A stretch of DNA of 64,000 nucleotides. Origin: Rhizopus sp. PT2906. Its lineage: Eukaryota > Mucoromycota > Mucoromycetes > Mucorales > Rhizopodaceae. This document shows positions 54,590 through 64,000 of this stretch, in pieces. The notes under the pieces were generated by a model. That model did not search any database. It saw nothing but the letters and a program-made list of their open reading frames with translations, and was not told where the DNA came from. The stretch covers positions 124,001-188,000 of the forward strand of contig JAMYHX010000021.1 of assembly GCA_025529335.1 (NCBI GenBank), given 5' to 3'. Positions within the stretch are counted from its first letter, which is position 1; the number at the start of each line of letters is the position of its first letter. The position numbers and the translations under genes were made by a program.

Positions 54590-56328
54590 ATGCCAAATAA
54601 CAACAATAATACAGATATACCTTTATTATCCACTACTTCCTTTTTACATTATATACCCACTTCTTCTTCGGATTCAACCAATGAATTAGACTTTCATTTA
54701 CCATCTCGCACTTCACTTCATGGATTAACTGTTGCCGAATGGGCAGGTTCAAAATCAAAACATTCATGTAAGCAAAATGTGTATATGTTGACAACAACAA
54801 ACACAATATCAATAATCCGTACTAGTAGCCACAACACCCGCAAATTATTATCATAAACCATGTGTATTAAAAGACACAGACGATAACTGGAAGGATGTTT
54901 ATCGTAATATCAAATGTATGGATCAACTTTATGACGCATCCTTCTATTCTTGGCTCAAGTCAGAGGAGAATGTTCTCGTTACAGCAATGTATCTGCATCG
55001 TATTGCCAACGAGTATCCCCTCGTTCGTATTATCAATGCATTAAAATGGCTTATTAGCGATTGGAGATTAGAAAGTATCAGTACTCTCGTCAGATATGTC
55101 ACAGTGGATTGGTGCGATGAAGTAGGTAATGTATATTTATAATTTATACTAGTAAACATTTTTATTTACTATTAGTATTATTTTTATTTTTATTATTATA
55201 TTTTATACATCTTTTTAGGTGACCTACGGCGAGCTCATCTTTTACGTCACTTGACAAATAGTTGGGCTACTCAGTATACGACAACACTGATCACCATGGT
55301 TTTATCATCTGCACCTTATGCATCAGCCACTCATCTTCAACGAGAACGCTTCCTAAGAGCATTCACCAAGGATTGGGATTTTTCTAAACTATCTGAATTC
55401 TTCATGTACTTGCAAAGCCCGGCCAATATTGACTATAAAGTAAAATGTGTCATGCTTCAAGAGGCAGCTCGAAGAGAAAGAGAAACATTAGGAGCCAAAC
55501 TTTATCATAGAAAGAAACAGACTGAAGAAGAAGAAGAAAAGCTAGGCGAAGGAGAAACAGAGATAGATGATGGAAACAGAAGACATCATAGGCGAACATC
55601 GAGCAATGATGTGAACGATATCAAACGACTTAGATTATCAACTCCTGACCTGGATCACGTGGAAGGGTTACAAGAAGCAAATGTTGATAGCAGTAGCACC
55701 AATAATCCTCATCTTCATTTACGATCCGTCACCTCCTCCCCTCCTCCTTCAATTACTTCATCCAATAGCACAAACACAAACAATACTAGTGTTGGCAATA
55801 ATAACAGTAGCAATAGTAGCAATAGTAGCAGTAGTAGTAGTAGTAGCAGCAGCACCAGTAATGGTAGCTCAAGCATAACTAGTGGCAACAATAATAACGA
55901 TAATAGCACTAATACTACTACTAGTGCTACTATTACTAATACTAATACTACTAGTATTAGTACCAGCAACAACAATGGCAACCATTCTACTACTAGCAAC
56001 AGTAACAACAACAACAACAACAACAATAGTAATATGGCCAGTAGTAGCTCTAGTAGCAGTGGTAATATATCAAGACTGATTTCATTGCTTGTTTACTTAT
56101 GATTGTTATATAGCACATGACTTTATCTACCCTTCTTCACTTCCTGGACTATCTCATTTAAGGAGAAGATCAAGTTCGATTGGATCTACAGATTCATGTG
56201 ATATGATAGAAGATGCTGTGGATGCGACAACAACAACAACAACAACAACAGCAACAGAGACCGCATTAAAAAAGAAAAATGCGCCATCTTCTTCAAATAA
56301 TCATGTTTCTTCATTTTTTACTGAATAA
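54590..56328 (+). CDS. Unknown protein with Ser/Asn/Thr-rich tracts
   Basis: I do not recognise this family. Exons: MPNNNNNTDIPLLSTTSFLH to SKHS, then TTPANYYHKPCVLKDTDDNW (54823 onwards) through ENVLVTAMYLHRIANEYPLV and WRLESISTLVRYVTVDWCDE, an intron of about 90 nt, then DLRRAHLLRHLTNSWATQYT and FSKLSEFFMYLQSPANIDYK. A charged segment (KQTEEEEEKLGEGETEIDD) and a long tract of Ser, Asn and Thr follow, encoded by AGY/AAY/ACT triplet repeats (about 55690-56062). A short intron before CACATGAC (ending near 56114) joins AHDFIYPSSLPGLSHLRRRS and SSIGSTDSCDMIEDAVD, with a Thr-rich end. The helical part before the tract (about 170 residues) looks folded and conserved. The tract length is likely variable between strains. 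Confidence 0.7.
55690..56062 (+). repeat. Triplet-repeat tract encoding Ser/Asn/Thr
   Basis: Imperfect AGT/AGC/AAT/AAC/ACT triplets run for about 370 bp in the coding frame of the gene at 54590. Other frames give leucine- or valine-rich readings with no meaning. Such tracts expand and contract readily. Confidence 0.85.
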
Positions 56329-56355
56329 AGAAAACTTATTCACTTTAAAGAAGAA

Positions 56356-57271
56356 CTAGTCATGTTTTATTTTTGTAAATCGATTTACTGCCATGATGAC
56401 ATACACAATTGATCTCCATTTGCTTACTTGTGTCAAAAGAGGACGTTGGACGTCAAGATAATCCAGTAATCTTGACTCACTACAAAACTTCAATATGAGC
56501 ATGATTCATTTTTTATATTTTACCTTTCTTTTAATTGTTTGTTTTCCATCATCAAGTAATTCTTTTGAAATACTACAAGAATATGTCAACTTTTAACCCT
56601 GTTTTAGTATTATTACTATTATTATTATTATTACTTAGATCCAATTCTCGATCACTAATCTATTCAATGGCTTAAAAAAGATGCATACTACGCTTTTTTT
56701 TTTTTTACCTCCTTGGATTTCTTTTTTTTTTGACACACGTAGTGTTTGATTTAGTAACATTTCCTCAATCTTTTCTTCAACTTACCTCGAGCTGATTTAT
56801 CCTTTCGATCAAATGCCTTTGGGTTATATCATGCATCTCTTTTTGTTCCTTCATCATTCTTATTAAATCATTCTTTTCGCGTTTAAATTTGATAATATCT
56901 TCCATAGCCTCATGAAGTGAATGTATCAAACTCGTGTTTTCGTGTTGAAGTTGATCTACCATCCTCTGCCAGTCTCGTTCTATCTGCATTCAAACATTAT
57001 TATACAATCTTTTTCCAATTAATCTATATTACATTCTCTTCAGCTGACTAGAGTCAATCCATAAGCTTTTTTATGTTACAGTCTATATATATTTTTCTCT
57101 CTCTCTCTCTCTACCGACCTTGATAGTAACAAAAGCATCATGTTCCTGTTCACCTATTTCATCATATAAAGTTCTTGGTGGATCAACAAATTTATCCATA
57201 CAGAGACTTCTTTCACTCTCAATAATAGGTGAAGACTGAGGTAAATTCTTTATATCAGATAATTCCTCCAA
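56356..57271 (-). CDS. Coiled-coil protein of unknown function (ends uncertain)
   Basis: Minus-strand exons read EELSDIKNLPQSSPIIESER, KFVDPPRTLYDEIGEQEHDA and FVTIK, then across an intron IERDWQRMVDQLQHENTSLI, LHEAMEDIIKFKREKNDLIR and EMHDITQRHLIERINQLE, which has coiled-coil heptad character. Further exons read KNYLMMENKQLKER and SESRLLDYLDVQRPLLTQ. The 3' end is unclear: reading straight through ends at 56356, while splicing at a GTAAGC donor would put a stop right after the join. No ATG begins the first exon (its first residue comes from TTG), so a small upstream exon is probable. The coiled coil suggests a scaffold or cytoskeletal role, but nothing more can be said. Confidence 0.5.
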
Positions 57272-57646
57272 AATTGTGTGTAATTCAAAAGAAAAAAAAA
57301 GAGAAATGCCAAAAAAAGGAGGGGAAATCCTTTTTTGGCATGTACGCGTACAATAGTGTATGACATCATACTATTCCCCTTGTTTTACTGCTCTCTTTTT
57401 CATTAAAAGAATACCTCTCATGATCTTTCTTTCTCTATTCTTGTTTTAATAAAGGCCATTGTTTATTCACCTTTTTTTTTTTTTGCAACAAGTTCAATGG
57501 GAGAACGAAAAAAAAATCTAGCCCGGATTCTCCCGAAGTAATGAACGGTCACTCGCACCTCCAATTTTCCCTTAGTCAACAACAAGACTAGGTAAAAAAT
57601 TTTAATAAAAATCTTTTTTCTCCTCCTGAAGCTTTTGCTCATCACG
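57272..57646. other. Spacer with a hairpin, before LSC1
   Basis: 375 bp between the coiled-coil gene and LSC1. It contains a near-perfect inverted repeat at 57306-57341 (see repeat entry), T-rich tracts and the probable LSC1 promoter. The minus-strand frame at 57463-57669 has no family. Confidence 0.45.
57306..57341. repeat. Inverted repeat (14-bp arms, 7-nt loop)
   Basis: ATGCCAAAAAAAGGA at 57306-57320 and TCCTTTTTTGGCAT at 57328-57341 are complementary apart from one extra A, with GGGGAAA between. It lies next to the uncertain 5' end of the coiled-coil gene. Confidence 0.85.
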
Positions 57647-58953
57647 ATGTTCTCTTCTACTGCTACCAAATTCTTACGTTCAACTGCTCAAGGTAATCGC
57701 TCGTCATTGACTGGTTTTTGTTTAAAACTCATATTTTTTATATAGTTGCTCGTCGTGCCTATACCAGCAACGGTGGTTACGAGTCTACCTACAAGAACTT
57801 GATGATCAATGCTGAAACAAAGGTTATCTGTCAAGGTTTCACTGGTAAACAGGTAAGATTGAAAGCGTGCGAAAAAAAACATATATAAAAGGCGCACGCG
57901 CGCGCGCGGGATGATAAAAAGAAGAAGTTATTGACAACATTCTAGGGTACTTTCCACTCTCAACAAGCTATTGAATATGGTACCAAAATGGTCGGTGGTG
58001 TCTCTCCTAAAAAGGCAGGTCAAACTCATCTTGGTCTTCCTGTCTTTGGTACTGTTCGTGAAGTAAGCTTTAATCTCTCTCTTTGCATATATTGTGTTTC
58101 ACGTGTGACTTATACATAAATTAGGCTGCTGAAGCTACCAAGGCCGATGCCAGTGTTATCTATGTTCCTCCTCCTGGAGCTGCTCAAGCCATCTTGGAAG
58201 CTGTTGAAGCTGAAATTCCCCTTGTTGTTGCCATTACCGAAGGTATTCCTCAACACGACATGGTTCGTGTCAAGCAAGCCTTGATGACTCAAAGCAAGAC
58301 TCGTTTGGTCGGCCCCAACTGTCCAGGTATGATCTCTGCTGAACAATGTAAGATTGGTATCATGCCCGGCAGTATCTTGAAGCGTGGCAAGATCGGTATT
58401 GTGTCTCGTTCAGGTACTTTGACTTACGAAGCTGTCCAACAGACCACGGATGTTGGTCTCGGTCAAACCTTGTGTGTTGGTATCGGTGGTGATCCTTTAA
58501 ACGGAACCAACTTCATTGACTGTCTTAAGGTGTTCTTGGAAGATAAGGAAACTGAAGGTAAACTAGTAGACAGTATAAAAGAGAAGTGTGATACTCATAT
58601 ATGTTAGGTATCATCATGATTGGTGAAATTGGTGGTACTGCTGAAGAAGAAGCTGCCGATTTCTTGAAACAATACAACTTGTCCAGAGATGTTCCTAAGC
58701 CTGTTGTTTCCTTCATTGCTGGCTTGACCGCTCCTCCTGGTCGTCGTATGGGTATGTATATATACATTTCATATATTTATATTTTTACTAATATAATGAA
58801 ATAGGTCACGCTGGTGCCATTATCTCTGGTGGTAAGGGTGGTGCTCAAGACAAGATCAAGGCTTTGGAAAACGCTGGTGTTCATGTTACTCCCTCTCCTG
58901 CCAAGTTGGGTACTACTTTGCTCAAGGCCATGCAAGATGCTGGTTTGGCTTAG
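57647..58953 (+). CDS. LSC1: Succinyl-CoA ligase alpha subunit, mitochondrial
   Basis: This subunit carries the phosphohistidine of succinyl-CoA ligase in the citric acid cycle. The start at 57647 gives MFSSTATKFLRSTAQ and VARRAYTSNGGYEST, a typical mitochondrial targeting peptide. The CoA-binding fold follows with VICQGFTGKQ, GTFHSQQAIEYGTKMVGGVS and AGQTHLGLPVFGTVRE. Next come VYVPPPGAA-like IYVPPPGAAQAILEAVEAEI, LVGPNCPGMISAEQCKIGIM, IVSRSGTLTYEAVQQTTDVG and IGGDPLNGTNFIDCLKVF. GHAGAIISGGKGGAQDKIKA carries the active-site histidine. Introns are about 50-60 bp, and one of them (57853-57945) holds an unusual CG run. No alpha/beta pair is present here. Codons are biased toward high expression. 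Confidence 0.97.
57891..57910. repeat. Alternating CG run inside LSC1 intron
   Basis: GGCGCACGCGCGCGCGCGGG is a nearly pure CG alternation in an intron of an otherwise AT-rich region. Such runs can adopt Z-form DNA and are dense in CpG. Confidence 0.85.
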
Positions 58954-59292
58954 ATCACTTTTTTGAGATAGTATAAAAATATTTATTTATTCTTTTCTTG
59001 TTTTGAAAGAAAAAAAAATTCTGTTCTTTTAATGCGTGTAGTAAAGCTTACATTAGATTAAATTATCAATTTAAATTAAATGTCACATAAAAAGGGATAA
59101 GCTGTGTGTGAAAGGGAGAAACAGAGAAGCTTGGGCCAAGCCACCGACTGATTGCCCACAAAAAAATTTTTGCAGCAAAGTTATACTGGGAACAGAAGTA
59201 ACATTTTTCTTTTTTCTTCCTCTTTCAACAAATATTTCTTTGTAAGTGCATGTAGAAATCAATAAAGACATGTTGCTCATTATTTATAGAAA
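58954..59292 (+). promoter_or_regulatory. RPL28 upstream region with a 5' UTR intron
   Basis: The 339 bp before eL28 hold a likely intron in the untranslated leader: donor TTT|GTAAGT at 59242 and acceptor TTTATAG at 59289, 48 nt, ending three bases before the ATG. The region further up (AAGCTTGGGCCAAGCCACCGACTGATTGCCC near 59128) is less AT-rich than the surroundings and probably contains the core promoter. Confidence 0.55.
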
Positions 59293-59820
59293 ATGAGTGC
59301 CGAATTGGTTTGGGCTATCGTCAAGAACAACAACTCTTTCCTCGTCAAGCGTGACAACGCTCAATTTTCTTCTGAACCCGGTAACTTGACTAACCTCAAC
59401 TCCTTCAAGTACTCTGGTATTGCCAACTACAAGGTATACATACATTGTAATACATAAACACATTTTTAAACTTTAAACAGAGCGTCGCCATCCAACCTGC
59501 TGCTCGTGGTGTCCGCGTCACTTTGCACAAGGCCAAGAAGGAACAATTACCAGCCAAGTCTACCAACACCGTTGTCATTGCCAAGACTCGTCGCCAAACC
59601 GCCAAGTCTGTTGCCAACTTGATTGCTCGTGCTAACAAGTACAGACCTGACCTTCGTGCTGTAAGTTTTTTATTTAGAAAGGGAATGAAAATGGGAGATT
59701 GTCTAACATCGTTTATAGGCTGCCCTTGCTCGTGCCTCTGCCATCATCTCTTCTCAACAACCCAAGAAGACCCCCAAGGCTCGTGAAGCTAAGGGTGTTC
59801 GTGCTCAAAAGAAGAACTAA
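59293..59820 (+). CDS. RPL28: 60S ribosomal protein eL28
   Basis: Exons read MSAELVWAIVKNNNSFLVKR, NAQFSSEPGNLTNLNSFKYS and GIANYK, then SVAIQPAARGVRVTLHKAKK, KSTNTVVIAKTRRQTAKSVA and NLIARANKYRPDLRA, then AALARASAIISSQQPKKTPK, ending VRAQKKN. The order, the length of about 135 residues and the basic end match eL28 (animal L28, fission yeast L44), which budding yeast lacks. The gene symbol follows animal use; yeast RPL28 is a different protein (uL15). Two coding introns of about 47 and 60 bp, plus a probable one in the leader. Confidence 0.95.
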
Positions 59821-60009
59821 ATAAATTGAAAAGCTCTCTTGACTTTTCATGTTTTTGCATTTTACGCTGATCCGATTACCAAATATATATACATATACAT
59901 TTTACGCCATGGATAAGTAGTAGTTTGAGATCATTAGGGAAAAAAAAAAGAGTTTAATTAAATATAAATACGTATAAATGATGGGTGTGGATTAAAGTGT
60001 ACAAAATAT

Positions 60010-63000
60010 CTATGATTGTTTCTTGCTTCGGACATGATTCATCAAGTAATGATAGACTAATCGACCATGATGAGAGTCTCTGAAATGAATAATCAAGAAC
60101 CATGCGATGAGATGGTTTGCTAAAAAGTAGATCCAATGGGTATACTTGATACCAAATAAAAAGGCATATATCACAATATAATACATGAATAAATATGTAA
60201 TAACACTCGAGAATCTACGAAATGGTTTAACTTTTATAAACATGCATATTTATATATGTTTACCTATTGTTTTGACGAGGCAACATCTTTCGATGGCTTG
60301 TAAGAAGTTCAGTATAGATCATGATGGGTGCAATTGCTAAAATACTATGATCTGATGAGAATGGCACAAACCAATGAACAGAAATATTACGGATCCAGAC
60401 GAGGAGAATAGGTAGATTAAAGGGCAATAGAATAAACAAGAGGAGCAACAGAGAGAACATGAAATGATATCGATTTGCTTTTCTTATATCTCCCATCTGC
60501 ATCTAAATGACAGCATAATTAATACATGCAAAGAGTCTCCATCATTTTCTTTTTTTTTTTTTTTTACCTTGCACTGTATCAAGGATCGAACACATCCAAC
60601 AATATGAACAAGAAAAGCAACCACAAAAACAAATTGATAGGGTATACATGTCGCTACCAACATAAACAGAATCACTGTCGTCGCCACTCTTCGTTGAATT
60701 CGTTGATATCTAGTCTCTTGCGAGCGAGGATGTGGCCATAGATTATGGATAGAGCAGCAAATAGACAAGTTGGCCACAAGCTTGAGTAAATTTTCAACCA
60801 TGAGCCAGAGTAAATTGACAACGCCGACACTAACAACCAAACCAATGAGCGGTATCCACCAAAAGAAAGGATCTGTATTACCCGTGAGTATGTCCTGCCA
60901 GGATATCCGATCAAGAGGCCACATCGTCTCCAAGTGAGATGGTAATAAGGCAGTTGAGCTACACTGAGCTATACTACAGATCGTCACACATAACATGACT
61001 ATGGGTAGTGACCGATGAAGACAAAAGGAAAGCCCCTGTCCAAAACTTGGATAGATACCGGTGTTATTATAGCATTGGATCTGAGAAGCAAAGACGAGCA
61101 TGACGATAATAAATGAGAATGTAGCGAGCATGATACCATTTCGAAACCCCAGACGGCCTGCACTGCCGTACCAGTCAATGCTCAGGTCAAGCTGTAGTGG
61201 CTCGGCACAGGTTGGATCCATCCAAATTTGAAATGACAGTCCGTCTTGATCTACGCTTTTGGGCTTGTTCATGATGGAAGCAAAAGCGGTACGGCCATGA
61301 ATAGCAACCTCTGCCGCATCTCGGTTATCGCCTGCTAGATTCACATAAAATTTGGATTCGTGCATGGTTGAAATCGACTGACGGAGGAAAGGAGCGAAAT
61401 GAGATAATTGGCAGTTGGGCCGTGATACCTTGAGATGATAGGCTAATATGGGACTTTCAATCGAGGGTATACGGATCGACGTCAACAGACTGCTACCCGT
61501 CTTGACATGAACACCTCCTAATGCGATGGCTATCATCTGGTGTGTTAATGATTTACTATAAAATAGAATTCAACTTACAAAGCATTGACTGGTGTATTAC
61601 TTGGCTATTCATTCGTGTATTCAATGGCTCAACGATCAAAAAGTTGCTCTTTATTTCTGTCGTGCCTTTGTCCAAAATACCCAAGTGGCTAAAGCTTTTC
61701 ATGTCGCTAAAATTGATGCTAGCAAATGAGAATGTGCGCCCAGAAAAAGGGTGCGCATCTTTTTCAGTCGATGCAGGCACAGGTATAGCAATAGCATTGA
61801 TATCGCGACAGATGATGTATCCATCGCTTCTTAAAGCTGAACACAATAGGATTTCAAATCTTCCTGGCGTGGGGTCATCGGTAAGAATAGCAAAGGCATC
61901 TGCGTTCGACACTGTAGGTAACAAAACAATATCGGCTATACGCTCATGTTCAATCGTAATCCTATCACCAGGAGATAAAGACAAGACGTCGGTTTCTGCT
62001 GAATGAAAGATGCTGTGATTACCTAAAAAAGTAAAACGTGTCAAAGCATGGTTAAAAGAAAAAAGGCACAGGATCAACAAACCTAATGGAAGATCGCCCA
62101 CTCTGTCTTCTGGACTTCCAAGAAAAGCCTGTCTTAGAGTACGCATACGCTCTTCTAATGGCTTGGTCTGTGGTGCTCGTCTGATGTCAGTTATATCCAA
62201 AAGCGCCTTTGAGATAGCCTTGACAAGCTGATTACAGGTCAAGATGGATACATGGTCTGCTGCTGTCCAAACATTTGGTACTGCCGTTGAGAACACAGTG
62301 AAGCCGTGTGTGGCAGGTATGATGGATTCAATATTGGTCGAGTCTGAACAGACGGTATTGTCGAGGGTACCACCGGCAATGGACACAATGGCCACATCTT
62401 TTAATACACTTGATACTTTCTCCTGCCAAAAACGATGGATGTCATCATACAGTTGTGAAATCTTCCAGTCAAAAGGAGCCGGTGGTAGCATATGCGGTGT
62501 AGACATCGTAATAACGGTGTTGATTGTCCCATGTTGATAGTTATACATGGTAAACATGGTACGAGCCACAATACCACCCATAGAATGACCAAGGATGATA
62601 ACAGAGGTAGGATCAGGTAAGGAAGAGGATGCGTGTGTTTTGCGTGCTTGTGTATATAATTTGAGGATATAGCTGATAGCATCATTCAGATACTCTGCTT
62701 GTTCTAGTATAGATTGACCATGAAGAGCGGAGAATTCTTCATTAAAATCAACTGAGGGGCAAAGCAGATGAGTATAAAGCAGGATTCTTTTTTTCTTTTC
62801 TTTTTTTTTTACCAGTAAAGAAGTCCAAGTTTCTCACTCCCTGCTGCCATTTGATTGTATCCTTTTCATAGTGTGTATAATAGTAATAGGCTGCCTCTGC
62901 TGCTAATGAACGCACTTGTCTAAAACTACCTGCATGACCAGGAATAAATAGGACAGGCACGCCTGTTGGCTTATAACATATAAATTAATACCATTTCTCT

Positions 63001-63425
63001 CTCTCTCTTTTGAAAACAATTCTTACTTGATCGGTTAAATCAACACCTTTCTCCCGATAGAGATATAAGCTGTATTTTCCAGCAAATCGAGTCATTTCAC
63101 TATCAAACTCGGTTTGTTTGATATACTGTGGCCGCATGTAACTTTCTCGACATCCCGAAACATCTCGTTGATGATGTAGAAATGAATCCAAGATGATTCC
63201 AATAGACATGATTGAGAAAAGGGTAAGTAAGAGTATGTACACTTTACTGTTCCCCTCAAGTCGATACAGTCTAGGTAGTGGAATAGATCTTATTCTTGGT
63301 GAGGATGGAGGAGAAGGTGAACTACCTGGTGATGACATTCGACTGCTGGTCTTTTCATGAATGTTGTTACTGATAATCCTTGGAACCAGTTGTTGCTTAA
63401 CCTGTTCTTCCTCTTCTTCTGTCAT
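60010..63425 (-). CDS. BST1: GPI inositol-deacylase (Bst1/PGAP1)
   Basis: Bst1 removes the acyl chain from the inositol of GPI anchors in the ER, needed for export and quality control of GPI-proteins. The N-terminal exon (ATG at 63423-63425) has a Ser/Pro-rich cytosolic part and a membrane segment (VYILLLTLFSIMSIGIILDS). The lipase domain reads VPVLFIPGHAGSFRQVRSLA, VIILGHSMGGIVARTMFTMY and VITMSTPHMLPPAPFD, with the GHSMG serine intact. VSIAGGTLDNTVCSD and the catalytic-histidine region (NVWTAADHVSILTCNQLVKA) follow. The second half has a luminal beta domain, then several membrane segments (GIMLATFSFIIVMLVFASQI, LPIVMLCVTICSIAQC, FFWWIPLIGLVVSVGVVNLL and three more), as in the family. The last exon ends LMNHVRSKKQS. 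Complete, about 1,000 residues. Confidence 0.95.
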
Positions 63426-63540
63426 TCATTAAAAACAAAGGAATAACAACAACCAAAAAAAAAAACAAAAGATTTAAACGTCACTTTATAAACACAGTGA
63501 CACAATAGGGAAAAGAGGGGAAAAAGGAAGACCAAGAGTG

Positions 63541-63800
63541 TTAGAAGGATTTCATTAAATCTCCTAGCCTTTGCCATTGCTTTATTTCTTCCATGATCCA
63601 TTGATGACAGAGATTGACTTAAAGAGAGAGAGAGAAATATGTAACTTATACATGTATTCAGGGCTATTTTAATTACCCCTTAATTCATGGTATTTATCCA
63701 GCCAATAATCTTGAGTAAAAGAAAAGCGCTGAATTCCTATTTGTTGTTCAAGCATAGTCAAATCTACTTGTCTATTCAATGACGATGAGTGTAACGCCAT
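63541..63800 (-). CDS. Unknown small protein, about 66 residues
   Basis: Two exons join in frame: MALHSSSLNRQVDLTMLEQQ to KYHELR (ATG at 63798-63800), then across a GTAATT-TTTAAG intron NLCHQWIMEEIKQWQRLGDL and MKSF, stop at 63541. It is mostly helical, with evenly spaced Leu, Ile and Met and one Trp in each half. Small helical proteins of this kind are often subunits of larger complexes (kinetochore, respiratory chain assembly, trafficking), but I do not recognise this one. The clean intron makes it likely to be real. Confidence 0.55.
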
Positions 63801-64000
63801 GTATAAATATATACATATGTATACGTATGCATCATGCGTACAACATTGGGAAAAAGGGAAAAAAGAAGAGGGAAAAAAGGGTGTGAAAGTAAGTTTTTTT
63901 TAAAAAAAAAAGTTGTAACAACATAAGTGTATGTGAAAACTATAAATTGACGCCCATGGCTTTCCCCTTTCTTTTTTTCTTTCTTTCTTATAAACTTTGA
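63801..64000. other. Upstream flank at window end
   Basis: AT-rich flank with TATACATATGTATACG (63811-63826) and a T9-A11 palindrome (63893-63911). No gene is visible. Confidence 0.4.

Noticed and set aside
55715..56026. Leucine-rich minus-strand ORF
   Set aside because: It is the complement of the Ser/Asn/Thr triplet repeat in the gene on the plus strand.
1..64000. tRNA or rRNA genes, CRISPR arrays, bacterial-style operons
   Set aside because: No convincing A-box/B-box pair, rRNA-like sequence or spaced direct-repeat array was seen; gene structure is eukaryotic throughout.

Overview
The window is nuclear DNA of a filamentous fungus, most likely an early-diverging one (Mucoromycota, probably Mucorales). 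It is AT-rich and gene-dense. Almost every gene is split by introns of about 35-75 bp with GTAAG/GTATG donors and short pyrimidine-AG acceptors. The gene set is fungal (Sho1, Cdc10 septin, Sur2, Bst1, Fep1/SreA-type GATA factor, Whi5/Nrm1-type protein) but also holds genes missing from budding yeast, such as ribosomal protein eL28 and a UBE3A-type AZUL+HECT ligase. The genus cannot be fixed from sequence alone.

Layout. 1-10 kb: end of a DHHC palmitoyltransferase, an unknown membrane protein, the osmosensor SHO1, a CDC10 septin, a TBC RabGAP and two small unknown genes. 10-20 kb: BRF1 (Pol III initiation), class II aldolase FBA1, LSM6, a hotdog thioesterase and AP-1 gamma-adaptin. 20.3-23.1 kb: the only mobile-element-like island, with a decayed Helitron Rep/helicase N-terminal fragment on the minus strand and, about 180 bp away on the plus strand, a short two-frame remnant with TnpB/Fanzor-like motifs. 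23-36 kb: DCN1, SUR2, an F-box protein, a PUF protein and the HECT ligase. 36-49 kb: VMA16, a tetraspanin-like protein, AIM19, MED18, HPD, RPL33 (eL33), a protein kinase, a Whi5/Nrm1-like protein, NTF2 and a PDI. 49-64 kb: an iron-type GATA repressor, a CEP120-like C2 protein, importin alpha, an unknown low-complexity protein, a coiled-coil protein, succinyl-CoA ligase alpha, RPL28 (eL28), BST1 and a small unknown gene.

The genes do not form a pathway cluster. They are housekeeping functions in ordinary eukaryotic order. Looser themes are membrane traffic and lipid modification (DHHC, TBC, AP-1, SUR2, VMA16, BST1), nuclear transport (NTF2, importin alpha) and gene expression (BRF1, LSM6, MED18, PUF, eL33, eL28). 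No tRNA, rRNA, CRISPR array or intact transposon was seen. Exon joins were inferred by eye from GT-AG sites and reading frame, so individual boundaries may be off. The items most worth following are the Helitron/Fanzor-like island, the CEP120-like protein in a lineage thought to lack centrioles, and the 60-bp internal duplication in the PDI.
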